Shown here piece by piece: positions 43,111-51,865 of a stretch of DNA of 64,000 bases. Both the position numbers and the translations under genes were made by a program. The notes under the pieces are model-generated. The model saw only the letters and a list, made by a program, of their open reading frames with translations, was not told the origin of the DNA and searched no databases. Position 1 is the first letter of the stretch. Every line of letters starts with the position of its first letter. The DNA lies in contig QCET01000004.1 of the NCBI GenBank assembly GCA_003280495.1, forward strand, positions 16,059 through 80,058, in the 5' to 3' direction. The DNA comes from Pelagibacteraceae bacterium AG-359-E06. Its GTDB lineage: Bacteria > Pseudomonadota > Alphaproteobacteria > Pelagibacterales > Pelagibacteraceae.

Positions 43111-43338
43111 TTAATCGTCCTCCAACCAGTCATCCATAAATATCTTCCAACAAGTATAAATAACTATTGGGATTGAACCAAAAAAACCTATAGCAACACC
43201 AATACTAATGCCGTATTTTGCACATGCAAAATGAGTTAATAAAGTTGGTGGTATTGTTGATACTAACAATAGAAAAGGTAATCTCCACTCTCTGGATGGT
43301 TTGTAATATTTTAAAAAATTTATTATCTTATTAATCAT
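43111..43338 (-). CDS. Small two-helix membrane protein, unknown
   Basis: A 75-residue protein with two membrane segments (about residues 20-40 and 44-66), an amphipathic start (INKIINFLKYYKPSREWR), and an acidic end (MDDWLEDD). No family recognised. It heads a two-gene unit with the 45-residue microprotein and is divergent from the MBL hydrolase gene, 7 bases away, so promoters must overlap coding DNA. Confidence 0.55.
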   Translation of the reverse strand: MINKIINFLKYYKPSREWRLPFLLLVSTIPPTLLTHFACAKYGISIGVAIGFFGSIPIVIYTCWKIFMDDWLEDD

Positions 43339-43345
43339 ATTTAAG

Positions 43346-44398
43346 ATGAAAATAATTATACATTATGTTTTAATACTATTATTTACATTGGTTAACTCAG
43401 CTTTAAGCGAAAGTAAATATCATCATATGCCACATGGAAAATTTAGGAACCCTGAAGGTTCCCCAATCAGAGATCCTAACTTTAAATGGTCATATAAGAC
43501 TTTTAATGAAGAGAAAAAGAAAATTAAAATTTCCATACCTTCAGATCATGTCGTGCCAAAAAATCAGGTATTAGAAAATATTAATAAATTAAAAAATGAG
43601 GATTATATTCTATGGATAGGCCACGCAACTTTTTTAATAAAACTTGGTAATAATATGATTATTACTGATCCTGTATTTGAAAAAAACATGGGTCCGTTAA
43701 TTTTTGGTCCTAAAAGGTATGTAGATCCTGCGATTGATCTAAAAAATTTACCAAAAATTAATTATTTTTTGCAAACTCATAATCATTATGATCACTTAAG
43801 TACAAGGACTATAAAAAATTTTCCGTTTAAAAATACAGAAGTTTTGATGCCTTTAAAATTATCAAAACATTTTGAAAAAAATAATTACAAAAAAATTACT
43901 GAATTAGACTGGTATGATAAAAAAAAATTTTCTGACATAACTTTTACTTTTTTGCCATCAATACATTGGTCCAAGAGGTCACTATGGGATACTAACAAGT
44001 CTCTTTGGGGAAGTTTTTTAATAGAATATAAAGATAAAAAAATTTTGTTTTTATGTGATACCGGATACGGGAAAATTTATAAAGAGCTAGGTAAAAAATA
44101 CGGTCCTATTGATATTACTTTTATTAACATAGGCGCATATAACTTTTTTCCTATGGCTCCTAAGAAAGATTCATCTATATACCACACTAACCCTGAAGAG
44201 GCACTTCAGATCGGTAGAGACCTAAATAGTAAAAAACTTGTTGGTATGCATTGGGGAACAGTTGTATTATCATTAGAGCCAATAATGGAACCTGCACAAA
44301 GATTTAAAAAAAATGCCTCAAGGTTTGGGTATAATGAAAATGATGCAACATTGTTTAAAATTGGTGAGACAAAAAAAATTAGTGAATTAATAAAGTGA
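43346..44398 (+). CDS. Exported MBL-fold hydrolase (NAPE-PLD/UlaG-like)
   Basis: A 350-residue metallo-beta-lactamase-fold protein with signal peptide (about residues 1-19). Metal motifs: GHATFLIKL, THNHYDHLS (HxHxDH), FLPSIHWSKR, CDTGYG (Asp), and GMHWGT (last His). This set matches the NAPE-hydrolysing phospholipase D-like group. It may act on phospholipid or lactone substrates in the envelope; not provable here. GTGA overlap with the glycosylase gene. Confidence 0.85.
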   Translation: MKIIIHYVLILLFTLVNSALSESKYHHMPHGKFRNPEGSPIRDPNFKWSYKTFNEEKKKIKISIPSDHVVPKNQVLENINKLKNEDYILWIGHATFLIKLGNNMIITDPVFEKNMGPLIFGPKRYVDPAIDLKNLPKINYFLQTHNHYDHLSTRTIKNFPFKNTEVLMPLKLSKHFEKNNYKKITELDWYDKKKFSDITFTFLPSIHWSKRSLWDTNKSLWGSFLIEYKDKKILFLCDTGYGKIYKELGKKYGPIDITFINIGAYNFFPMAPKKDSSIYHTNPEEALQIGRDLNSKKLVGMHWGTVVLSLEPIMEPAQRFKKNASRFGYNENDATLFKIGETKKISELIK

Positions 44399-45087
44399 CA
44401 GATTTAAACTTCGAAAGTTTTAAACATCAAGTTTTTAAATGTGACAAATGTAGTCGATTAACTAAATTTAGAAAATTAATTTCTCAAAAAAAAAGAAAAT
44501 CGTATTTAAATCAAAAATATTGGGGTAAACCAATAGTAGGGTATGGAAAATTAAATGCTCAGATTTTATTTGTTGGTTTAGCCCCCGCTGCTCACGGCGC
44601 TACAAGAACAGGTAGAGTTTTTACAGGTGATAAATCTGCTGATTTTTTATTTAAGTGTCTACATAAAGCAAACCTTTGTAATCATCCTTACTCACTCAAT
44701 AAAGATGATGGATTAATATTATATAATACATATATCACTACTGCTTTAAAATGTGTTCCACCTGAAGATAAACCCACAGCACAAGAACTTAATAATTGCT
44801 TTTCAATTTTTGACAGAGAGTTAATGTTCTTAAAAAACAAAAAAGTTTTAATTGCATTAGGCAAAGTAGCTTTTGATGCATGTATTAAATATTTCATAAA
44901 TTACTATAATTTAAAAACAAAGTATAAATTTAAGCATGACGCTATATTTAAAATTGGCAATTTTTATTTAGTTGGCTGCTACCATCCTTCACCTAGAAAT
45001 GTAAATACAAAAAGGATAAATCAACCAAAAATGGTAAGGCTATTTTTAAAAGCTCAAAAACTGATGAAACATAACCTTTCAAAATAA
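44395..45087 (+). CDS. udgB: Uracil-DNA glycosylase family 5 (UdgB-like)
   Basis: A 230-residue protein that removes uracil and deaminated bases from DNA. Motif 1 is GLAPAAHGATRTGRVFTGD (family 5 form, with Ala instead of the catalytic Asn/Asp of other families), and motif 2 is HPSPRNVNTKR. N-terminal CDKC plus cysteines in the TALKCVPP region would bind a 4Fe-4S cluster. Start GTG at 44395 overlaps the preceding stop. Confidence 0.9.
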   Translation: MTDLNFESFKHQVFKCDKCSRLTKFRKLISQKKRKSYLNQKYWGKPIVGYGKLNAQILFVGLAPAAHGATRTGRVFTGDKSADFLFKCLHKANLCNHPYSLNKDDGLILYNTYITTALKCVPPEDKPTAQELNNCFSIFDRELMFLKNKKVLIALGKVAFDACIKYFINYYNLKTKYKFKHDAIFKIGNFYLVGCYHPSPRNVNTKRINQPKMVRLFLKAQKLMKHNLSK

Positions 45088-45111
45088 ATATATTTAATAT
45101 ACTTTTTTAAT

Positions 45112-45708
45112 ATGAAAATTTCAGACTTAAAAAAATACAAACTCAAATCCGAGTTAACAATCTGTGAAAAAGAAAGACCAGTGAGTGAAATTGCACGAGA
45201 AATGAGAGATAGGAATATTGGGGCTATACCTATAACTGAAAATAATAAGCTAATAGGCATCGTATCAGAGAGAGATATTGTTACCAGGTTAGTTTTAGAA
45301 GGAAAAGATCCGGATTTAACCTCCGCATCGGAAATCATGACTTCAGATATTTTGACAGCGACCGAAGAAGATACAATCGATAATGTAATATCAAATATGA
45401 AAGAATATGGAATTAGACATATGCCTGTCAGTAATAGCGAAGGAAAATTGTTAGCATTTTATTCAATTCGAGATTTTTTAAAGGCCAAAATTGAGTCAGG
45501 ACAAGAAATTAAAAAGAAACATAAAAATTTAGCAAAATATCAAATTGGTGTTCCGATTATTTTAATATTATTATGTTTTCTTGCGCTGATTTTAGATTTG
45601 TTTAGTCAAAAAAACATAATCATCATGTTTTCAGTAATATTTTTTATCATTGGGGTATTTTCAGTTTTAATGGCTAATAAAAATGTTAATTACGATAACG
45701 AAGATTGA
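45112..45708 (+). CDS. CBS-domain protein with C-terminal membrane helices
   Basis: A 198-residue protein: two CBS domains (about residues 8-130; GAIPITENNKLIGIVSERDIV and IRHMPVSNSEGKLLAFYSIRDFL shown by GIVSERDIV and FYSIRDFL) and two membrane segments (about 147-165 and 170-188). CBS pairs bind adenosine nucleotides. The membrane tail is an uncommon addition for such short proteins. TGA abuts the stop of convergent sodB. Confidence 0.8.
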   Translation: MKISDLKKYKLKSELTICEKERPVSEIAREMRDRNIGAIPITENNKLIGIVSERDIVTRLVLEGKDPDLTSASEIMTSDILTATEEDTIDNVISNMKEYGIRHMPVSNSEGKLLAFYSIRDFLKAKIESGQEIKKKHKNLAKYQIGVPIILILLCFLALILDLFSQKNIIIMFSVIFFIIGVFSVLMANKNVNYDNED

Positions 45709-46302
45709 TTAATCTAGTTGCGACTCTACAAATTCCCAATTTACAAGATTTTCAATAAAACTTTTTAAATAATCAGGTCTACGATTTCTATAATCAACGT
45801 AATATGAATGTTCCCATACATCGCAACCTAATATCGGCTTCATATTATTTACTAAAGGGTTTGAGGCATTAGCAGTTTTTGTCACTACAAGTTTTCCTTT
45901 ATCAATCGCTAGCCATGCCCAACCAGAACCAAATTGTGTTACTCCTGCTTGAATAAATTGTTCTTTAAATTTATCTACACCTCCAAAATCAGAATTTATT
46001 CTTTTTTCTAATTTTCCAGGTAACGCACCACCTCCTTTTGGCTTCATACATTTCCAAAACAAAATATGATTCCAATGTTGACCTGCATTATTAAATATTC
46101 CAATTTTTGATGGGTCCGCCGATGTTTTTTTAACTATCTCCTCAAGAGATGAATTCTCTAAACCCGAATTTTTTATTAAATTATTTAAGTTCGTTATATA
46201 AGTTTGATGATGTTTACCATGATGTAAATCCAAAGTTTCTTCCGACATATGAGGAGATAAAGATGATTTCGAGTAATCTAATGTTGGTAATTGAAAAGTC
46301 AT
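45709..46302 (-). CDS. sodB: Superoxide dismutase, Fe type
   Basis: A 197-residue SOD with the four metal ligands: His in LHHGKHHQTY, His in AGQHWNH, Asp and His in GCDVWEHSYYVDY. AGQHWNHILFW and FGSGWAWL support iron use. Protects against superoxide in the cytoplasm. Length is typical. Confidence 0.94.
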   Translation of the reverse strand: MTFQLPTLDYSKSSLSPHMSEETLDLHHGKHHQTYITNLNNLIKNSGLENSSLEEIVKKTSADPSKIGIFNNAGQHWNHILFWKCMKPKGGGALPGKLEKRINSDFGGVDKFKEQFIQAGVTQFGSGWAWLAIDKGKLVVTKTANASNPLVNNMKPILGCDVWEHSYYVDYRNRRPDYLKSFIENLVNWEFVESQLD

Positions 46303-46333
46303 AACTAAATTATATGTTGATTATAAGATTTAT

Positions 46334-47053
46334 TCAAGTTTTAGGTTGCTTATAAAAATATTTTTTTTTGATAATATTAGCAATTAATACAAACAAACCA
46401 AGAGCGATTACCGGTATATAAATTTCAGGTTTTTTCAAAATTAAAAAATTAATATTTTCTCCAGCTCTTAAAGCTTTACCTATTCCAGAACATAAACTCA
46501 CGAGAATTATAGTAGGTGTAAGTTCTGAAAAAAAAGTAGCTGAAAAATAGGATGATATTCGCATATTAAATATTACAGGTATTAAATTTTTAATAGCAAA
46601 TGGAATACCTGGTATACACCTTAAAAAAAAATAATATCCAAAAATATTTTCATCTATATTCTTTACTATCATGGGATATTTATTTTTAATGTAATTAGAA
46701 ATACTATCTTTAAATAGTTTATTAGCAGAAAAAAATAATAATGTAGCACCAATTGTAAAGGAGAATATCGATAATACTGAACCAAGATAAGATCCAAAAA
46801 CTAGACCTGCAAAGATTGCAGGAATTGAAGCAAAGCCTAATAAAAAAACCCATATTATCGATGAAACAAAATAGATTGTTGCTATAATTATTTTATATCT
46901 ATCGATATAGGAAAAAATACTATCTCTATTATTCATTAAATACTCTGGATTAAGAAATGAAGTGACGCCATAGTAAAAAAATAAAAAGACCACTATAGCC
47001 ACAGTGGTAATATAAACGCCTAAAAGCATTATTTTAAATTTAGAAATTTGCAT
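46334..47053 (-). CDS. TVP38/TMEM64 (DedA-like) membrane protein
   Basis: A 239-residue protein with about six hydrophobic segments. FASIPAIFAGLVFGSYLGSVLS and FLRCIPGIPFAIKNLIPVIFN correspond to the SNARE-associated/VTT core of the TVP38 family, whose members move lipids across membranes. Divergent from rpmH with 67 bases between. Confidence 0.82.
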   Translation of the reverse strand: MQISKFKIMLLGVYITTVAIVVFLFFYYGVTSFLNPEYLMNNRDSIFSYIDRYKIIIATIYFVSSIIWVFLLGFASIPAIFAGLVFGSYLGSVLSIFSFTIGATLLFFSANKLFKDSISNYIKNKYPMIVKNIDENIFGYYFFLRCIPGIPFAIKNLIPVIFNMRISSYFSATFFSELTPTIILVSLCSGIGKALRAGENINFLILKKPEIYIPVIALGLFVLIANIIKKKYFYKQPKT

Positions 47054-47120
47054 AAGTTATAATTTTATACTGTACATCCTATATTGAATTACCTATAAAT
47101 GCTGAAATTTAAATATATCA

Positions 47121-47255
47121 ATGAAGCGCACATTTCAACCTAGCAAGAAAGTAAGAAAGCGTCGACACGGCTGGCGATCTAGAATGTCAACAAAAAATGG
47201 TAGAAAAGTCTTATCCAGAAGAAGATCAAAAGGAAGAAAAAAGCTTTCTGCTTAA
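47121..47255 (+). CDS. rpmH: 50S ribosomal protein L34
   Basis: A 44-residue, extremely basic protein: [18 protein letters not shown] followed by [20 protein letters not shown]. This is a near-perfect match to the universal L34 sequence. Missed by gene finders with a 60-codon cut-off. It starts the conserved rpmH-rnpA-yidD-yidC cluster. Confidence 0.98.
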   Translation: MKRTFQPSKKVRKRRHGWRSRMSTKNGRKVLSRRRSKGRKKLSA

Positions 47256-47257
47256 AT

Positions 47258-47608
47258 ATGACTAGTAGATTACAGCTAATTTCTTTAAAAAAAAAACAAG
47301 AATTTAAAGATATTATGAGCGCAAACAAAATATCAACTGAGTACTTCACAATATATTATCAAAAAAAAAGCTCTGAAAAGAAAAATGAGATTTTATTAAG
47401 TTGTGTATCTGCAAAAAAGCTGGGAAATGCAGCATATAGAAATAAATTAAAAAGAAAGTTAAAAAATGCAACTAGAGAAGCAATTAAAGATTTAAAAATA
47501 AAATTTAAAACTAATTACAAATATGCGATTTTTGCTAAACAAAAGATAAATAATACAGAATTTAAAAAAATTGTTGAAGAATTAAAATTTAAGTTACTTG
47601 AAATATAA
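47258..47608 (+). CDS. rnpA: Ribonuclease P protein component
   Basis: A 116-residue basic protein that assists the RNase P RNA in tRNA 5' maturation. The RNR-type motif is ACRNKLKRKLKNATRE (here AYRNKLKRKLKNATRE). Starts 2 bases after rpmH. The RNase P RNA gene itself was not found in this window. Confidence 0.92.
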   Translation: MTSRLQLISLKKKQEFKDIMSANKISTEYFTIYYQKKSSEKKNEILLSCVSAKKLGNAAYRNKLKRKLKNATREAIKDLKIKFKTNYKYAIFAKQKINNTEFKKIVEELKFKLLEI

Positions 47609-47869
47609 ATGTGCATAATAGATAAAATATTTTCTATACTAACGATATCTGTGGTTAAAATATATAAATTTTTTATTTCACCACTATTGGGAAATAATTG
47701 TAGATTTTTGCCAACATGTTCAGAGTATTGTATTGAAGCATTAGAAAAAAAAGGATTTTTTGTCGGAATATTTTTAACTTTTAAAAGAATTTTAAAATGT
47801 CACCCAATTAAATTTTTAGGTGCTAAGTCTGGATTTGATCCAGTAGAGAAAGATAAATTAAATGGATAG
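47609..47869 (+). CDS. yidD: Membrane protein insertion efficiency factor YidD
   Basis: An 86-residue protein with an amphipathic start, FISPLLGNNCRFLPTCSEYC and KRILKCHP, the defining cysteine pattern. GAKSGFDPV near the end is also typical. Assists YidC. ATG follows the rnpA stop directly. It overlaps yidC by 8 bases. Confidence 0.94.
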   Translation: MCIIDKIFSILTISVVKIYKFFISPLLGNNCRFLPTCSEYCIEALEKKGFFVGIFLTFKRILKCHPIKFLGAKSGFDPVEKDKLNG

Positions 47870-49544
47870 TAAAAATGTATTATTAGCAGTAATTTTATCA
47901 ACTGCCGTAATTGTAATTTGGTCGGTAATGTTTCCCCCGCCTGAAATAGAAAACACAACCTCAGACGATACAACAATTGTAGAAAAGAGTGAAAGCAAAC
48001 CAAAAGCTCCAAAAATTAAAATTAAAGAACCAGACAAAAAAATTACACGTCAAGATGCTATTAAACAATCTGATAGAATAAACATTAGCAATGGAAAAAT
48101 TTTTGGTACAATCTCGTTAAATGGAGCATTAATAGATGATGTTACTCTAAAAAATTATAAAGAAACTTTAAATGAAGATAGTAAACAAGTTGTTATACTA
48201 AACCCAAAAAAATCTGAAAATGGATATTTTTTAGAAACCGGCTGGGCTACATCTGAAAATATAAAGGTCCCTAATCATAATAGTAAATGGAGAGTAATTG
48301 GAAATGATACTCTTGCTCCAAAACAACCTGTTACGATTCAATGGAATAACAATGAAGGTTTAATATTCAAAAAAAAACTTACCATAGATGATAAATATTT
48401 AATAATCGTAGAGGATTCAGTTCAAAATCTATCTCAAAAGAATATAAATTTATTTCACTATTCTCAGATAACGCGAAATAAAAAACCAGATGTACAAAAT
48501 TTTTATATTTTGCATGAGGGTTTAATTGGAGTAGTAGGTGAAGAATTAAAAGAATTATCTTATGAAGATATTATTGAGAAAAAAGAAACCTACAAAAATA
48601 ATAATGGATGGTTTGGAATTACAGATAAATATTGGTTATCTGCCATAATTCCTCAGAAGGGTAAAAATTTCAATGCTGAATTTACTTATGATAAGCAGTT
48701 CAAGGCAAATTATATTATTACAGACCCAACAATAATTAATTCAAATGAAACTAAAAAGAACGTAGCAACTTTATTTATTGGCGCTAAAGAAGTTTCTGTT
48801 GTTGACGGATATGCAGAGCAGTCAGGTATAAATAAGTTTGATTTAGCAATTGACTGGGGCTGGTTTTTTTATTTTACAAAACCAATTTTTTTTGTAATCG
48901 ATTATCTACATAAAATTTCCGGTAATTTCGGTATTGCAATTATTCTGTTAACAGCTGCAGTAAGATTAATATTTTTTCCACTAGCTAATTATTCTTTTGT
49001 ATCAATGGCAAAAATGAAAGCACTACAGCCGGAAATGCAAAGACTTAAAGATTTGTATAAAGATGACAAACAAAAAATTCAAATGGAAATGATGAATTTA
49101 TATAAAAGAGAAAAGGTAAATCCAGTTAGTGGCTGCCTTCCAGTTTTAATACAATTGCCATTCTTTTTTGCAATTTATAAAGTTTTATTTGTAACCTTGG
49201 AGATGAGGCATGCTCCTTTTTTTGGATGGATACAAGATCTATCTGCACCTGATCCAACAACAATATTTAACTTATTTGGACTAATACCTTGGGATCCACC
49301 AAGTTTCTTAATTATAGGGATATGGCCAATATTAATGGGATTGACAATGTGGATACAACAAAAACTTAATCCTGCTCCTCCTGACCCTATTCAAGCAAAA
49401 ATATTTATGTTTTTTCCTTTCTTTTTAACAATACTTTTAGCATCGTTCCCTTCTGGTCTTGTAGTTTACTGGACTATTAATAACGTACTTACCATGGCAC
49501 AACAGTACGTGATAATAAGGAAAACAAAGACAAAAACAGTATAA
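47862..49544 (+). CDS. yidC: Membrane protein insertase YidC
   Basis: A 560-residue Oxa1-family insertase: N-terminal membrane anchor (VLLAVILSTAVIVIWSVMF), a large periplasmic domain (about 40-335), then five membrane segments in the conserved core (FGIAIILLTAAVRLIFFPLA, NPVSGCLPVLIQLPFFFAIY). Ends with KTKTKTV. Overlaps argB by one base. The GTPase gene engB usually found after yidC in alphaproteobacteria is absent here. Confidence 0.96.
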   Translation: MDSKNVLLAVILSTAVIVIWSVMFPPPEIENTTSDDTTIVEKSESKPKAPKIKIKEPDKKITRQDAIKQSDRINISNGKIFGTISLNGALIDDVTLKNYKETLNEDSKQVVILNPKKSENGYFLETGWATSENIKVPNHNSKWRVIGNDTLAPKQPVTIQWNNNEGLIFKKKLTIDDKYLIIVEDSVQNLSQKNINLFHYSQITRNKKPDVQNFYILHEGLIGVVGEELKELSYEDIIEKKETYKNNNGWFGITDKYWLSAIIPQKGKNFNAEFTYDKQFKANYIITDPTIINSNETKKNVATLFIGAKEVSVVDGYAEQSGINKFDLAIDWGWFFYFTKPIFFVIDYLHKISGNFGIAIILLTAAVRLIFFPLANYSFVSMAKMKALQPEMQRLKDLYKDDKQKIQMEMMNLYKREKVNPVSGCLPVLIQLPFFFAIYKVLFVTLEMRHAPFFGWIQDLSAPDPTTIFNLFGLIPWDPPSFLIIGIWPILMGLTMWIQQKLNPAPPDPIQAKIFMFFPFFLTILLASFPSGLVVYWTINNVLTMAQQYVIIRKTKTKTV

Positions 49545-50401
49545 TGAATTTATCAGCGATTTGGCCTAAAGAAGCTCCTCCTATAGATGAGGCTAAAAAG
49601 TTTCTTGAAAAATATAAAAATAAGAAAATAGTTCTAAAGTATGGAGGTCAAGTAATGGCTAGCCTAAAGTTATCAAAAGCATTTGCTGAAGATGCTGCTG
49701 TCTGTAACAAGATTGGAGTCAATACAGTGGTTGTTCACGGGGGAGGCCCTCAAATCCAACAAAGATTAAATCAAAATAAAATTGAAAGCAAATTTATTGA
49801 TGGATTAAGGGTAACAGATAATAATATAATAGGAGTTGTTGAAGACGTATTACTTAACGAAATTAATCCAGATTTAGTCAAATCAATAGAAAAATTCGGT
49901 GTTAATTCTGTCCCTGTAAACGCAAAAAATAGTGATATAATAAAAGTTAAAGGATCAAAAAACTCAAGCTTAGGATTTGTTGCAGATCCCGATCAAATAA
50001 ATGAAAAAATAATAAACGAATTATTGGCGAATAAAAAAATACCGGTTATTGCGCCAATTGGAATTGATAAAACAGAACAAGTTTATAATATAAATGCTGA
50101 CACAGCTGCAGGAAAAATTTCAGAAAAAATAAAAGCTGATAGACTTTTGCTAATGACCGATGTACCAGGTGTAAATGATAAATTTGGTAAATTGATTGAA
50201 AAATTAACAATTTCTGAGGCAAATAATTTAATTTCTAGCGGTGTAATTACCGGAGGAATGATACCTAAAATACTCACATGTATATCATGTCTAAAAGAAG
50301 GTGTCTCAGGTGTAGTGATAATTGACGGAAGAAAACCACATGCAGTTTTATACGAGTTGTTTTCTGAAGCTGGAGCAGGGACTCTAATAGTAAATGATTA
50401 G
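49544..50401 (+). CDS. argB: Acetylglutamate kinase
   Basis: A 285-residue amino-acid kinase for the second step of arginine synthesis. Motifs: IVLKYGGQVM, VVVHGGGPQI, GLRVTD, APIGID, NINADTAAGKIS, LLLMTDVPGV and SGVITGGMIPKI. The usual KYGGNAM reads KYGGQVM. Overlaps the next gene by 8 bases. Confidence 0.94.
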   Translation: MNLSAIWPKEAPPIDEAKKFLEKYKNKKIVLKYGGQVMASLKLSKAFAEDAAVCNKIGVNTVVVHGGGPQIQQRLNQNKIESKFIDGLRVTDNNIIGVVEDVLLNEINPDLVKSIEKFGVNSVPVNAKNSDIIKVKGSKNSSLGFVADPDQINEKIINELLANKKIPVIAPIGIDKTEQVYNINADTAAGKISEKIKADRLLLMTDVPGVNDKFGKLIEKLTISEANNLISSGVITGGMIPKILTCISCLKEGVSGVVIIDGRKPHAVLYELFSEAGAGTLIVND

Positions 50402-51062
50402 TTTAAAAAATATTAAATTCTGGATTTTTGATTTAGATAATACTTTATATTCTTCAACAACAAATATTTTTAGTAAAATAGATAAAAAAATGTGCCAATT
50501 TATTATTGATGAGCTTCGTGTTGATGAATCTGAAGCTTTAAAAATAAAAAATAAATATTTTCACGAGCATGGAACAACATTAAATGGATTAATGAAAAAA
50601 CATAATATAAACGCTGAACGTTTTTTGGAATTTGTGCACGATATAGATTACAGTTTTTTAAATAAGAATGAAAAGTTAAATTATGAATTGAAAAAGCTAC
50701 CCGGATCAAAAATTATTTTTACAAATGGGTCAAAAAAACACGCTGAAACAACAATATCGAAATTGGGTATTAAAAATAATTTCAGTGGAATTTTCGATAT
50801 TATTGATTCTGATTACATTCCTAAGCCAGATATTGCGCCATATAAAAAATTGATTTCTAAATATAGAATCAATTGTTCTGAGAGTATTTTTTTTGAGGAT
50901 ATTGCTAAAAATTTACTACCAGCACACAAGCTTGGTATAAAAACTGCTTGGATAGAAAATGACGACAAATATTGCAAAGAAGGTTCCGATGGATATCATG
51001 TGGATTTTAGAGTAAAAAATTTGACTAAATTTTTAGAAGATATAAATAAGAAAGTAGCATGA
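50394..51062 (+). CDS. Pyrimidine 5'-nucleotidase (HAD family)
   Basis: A 222-residue HAD hydrolase. Motif I is FDLDNTLY, motif II is IFTNGS, motif III includes KPDIAPYKKL, and motif IV is FFEDIAKNL. This matches the SDT1-like pyrimidine 5'-nucleotidase group, which in alphaproteobacteria sits between argB and dapD as here. Dephosphorylates UMP/CMP by family inference. Confidence 0.86.
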   Translation: MISLKNIKFWIFDLDNTLYSSTTNIFSKIDKKMCQFIIDELRVDESEALKIKNKYFHEHGTTLNGLMKKHNINAERFLEFVHDIDYSFLNKNEKLNYELKKLPGSKIIFTNGSKKHAETTISKLGIKNNFSGIFDIIDSDYIPKPDIAPYKKLISKYRINCSESIFFEDIAKNLLPAHKLGIKTAWIENDDKYCKEGSDGYHVDFRVKNLTKFLEDINKKVA

Positions 51063-51862
51063 CTATAGAAAAAATTATAAATGAGGCATGGGATAATAAA
51101 GAAAAAATTAATACTCAATCGAGTAAAGAAATTTTAGATTGTATAAATGAAACTTTTGATCTTCTTGATAAAGGAAAAATTAGAGTTGCAGAAAAAAAAA
51201 GTGATAAATGGATTGCTAATCAATGGATTAAAAAAGCAATAATGCTGAGTTTTAGAACTAACCCAATGGATACACTTAGTGGGCCTTATAGTAGTTGGTA
51301 TGATAAATCGCATTTATTGAAAGGTAAAACAGCAGGTTGGGGTAAGGAAGAGCATGAAAAAGCTGGTTTTAGATTTGTGCCAAATGGACAAGTTAGGAAA
51401 GGATCATTCATTGGAAAAGGGGTTGTTTTGATGCCGTGTTACGTGAATTCAGGTGTATACATTGATGAAGGTACTATGATGGATACTTTTTCACGAGCTG
51501 GTAGTTGTTGCCAAATAGGTAAAAATTGTCATATTTCTGCTGGATCAGGTATTGGAGGAGTATTGGAACCCGCTCAAGCTTTACCTACTATAATTGAGGA
51601 TGATGTATTTGTAGGTGCTATGTCTGAGGTAGTTGAAGGGGTAATTGTTGGTAAAGGAAGTGTTCTATCAATGGGGTGCTATATTGGACAAAGTACAAAA
51701 ATAGTAAATCGATCGACAGGCGAAATCACAAAAGGATTTGTTCCGCCCTACTCTGTAATTGTACCTGGTACTCATAAAGACTTATATGCAGTACACATTA
51801 TTAAAACCGTTGATGACAAAACAAGATCAAAAACTAGCATCAATGAGTTGCTAAGAGATTAA
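51059..51862 (+). CDS. dapD: Tetrahydrodipicolinate N-succinyltransferase
   Basis: A 267-residue left-handed beta-helix acyltransferase of lysine/diaminopimelate synthesis. Hexapeptide repeats (GKGVVLMPCYVNSGVYIDEG region), DTFSRAGSCCQIGKNCHIS, AGSGIGGVLEP and GAMSEVVEGVIVG are as in the family. ATGA overlap with the nucleotidase. Followed by dapE in the same pathway. Confidence 0.96.
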   Translation: MTIEKIINEAWDNKEKINTQSSKEILDCINETFDLLDKGKIRVAEKKSDKWIANQWIKKAIMLSFRTNPMDTLSGPYSSWYDKSHLLKGKTAGWGKEEHEKAGFRFVPNGQVRKGSFIGKGVVLMPCYVNSGVYIDEGTMMDTFSRAGSCCQIGKNCHISAGSGIGGVLEPAQALPTIIEDDVFVGAMSEVVEGVIVGKGSVLSMGCYIGQSTKIVNRSTGEITKGFVPPYSVIVPGTHKDLYAVHIIKTVDDKTRSKTSINELLRD

Positions 51863-51865
51863 GAA

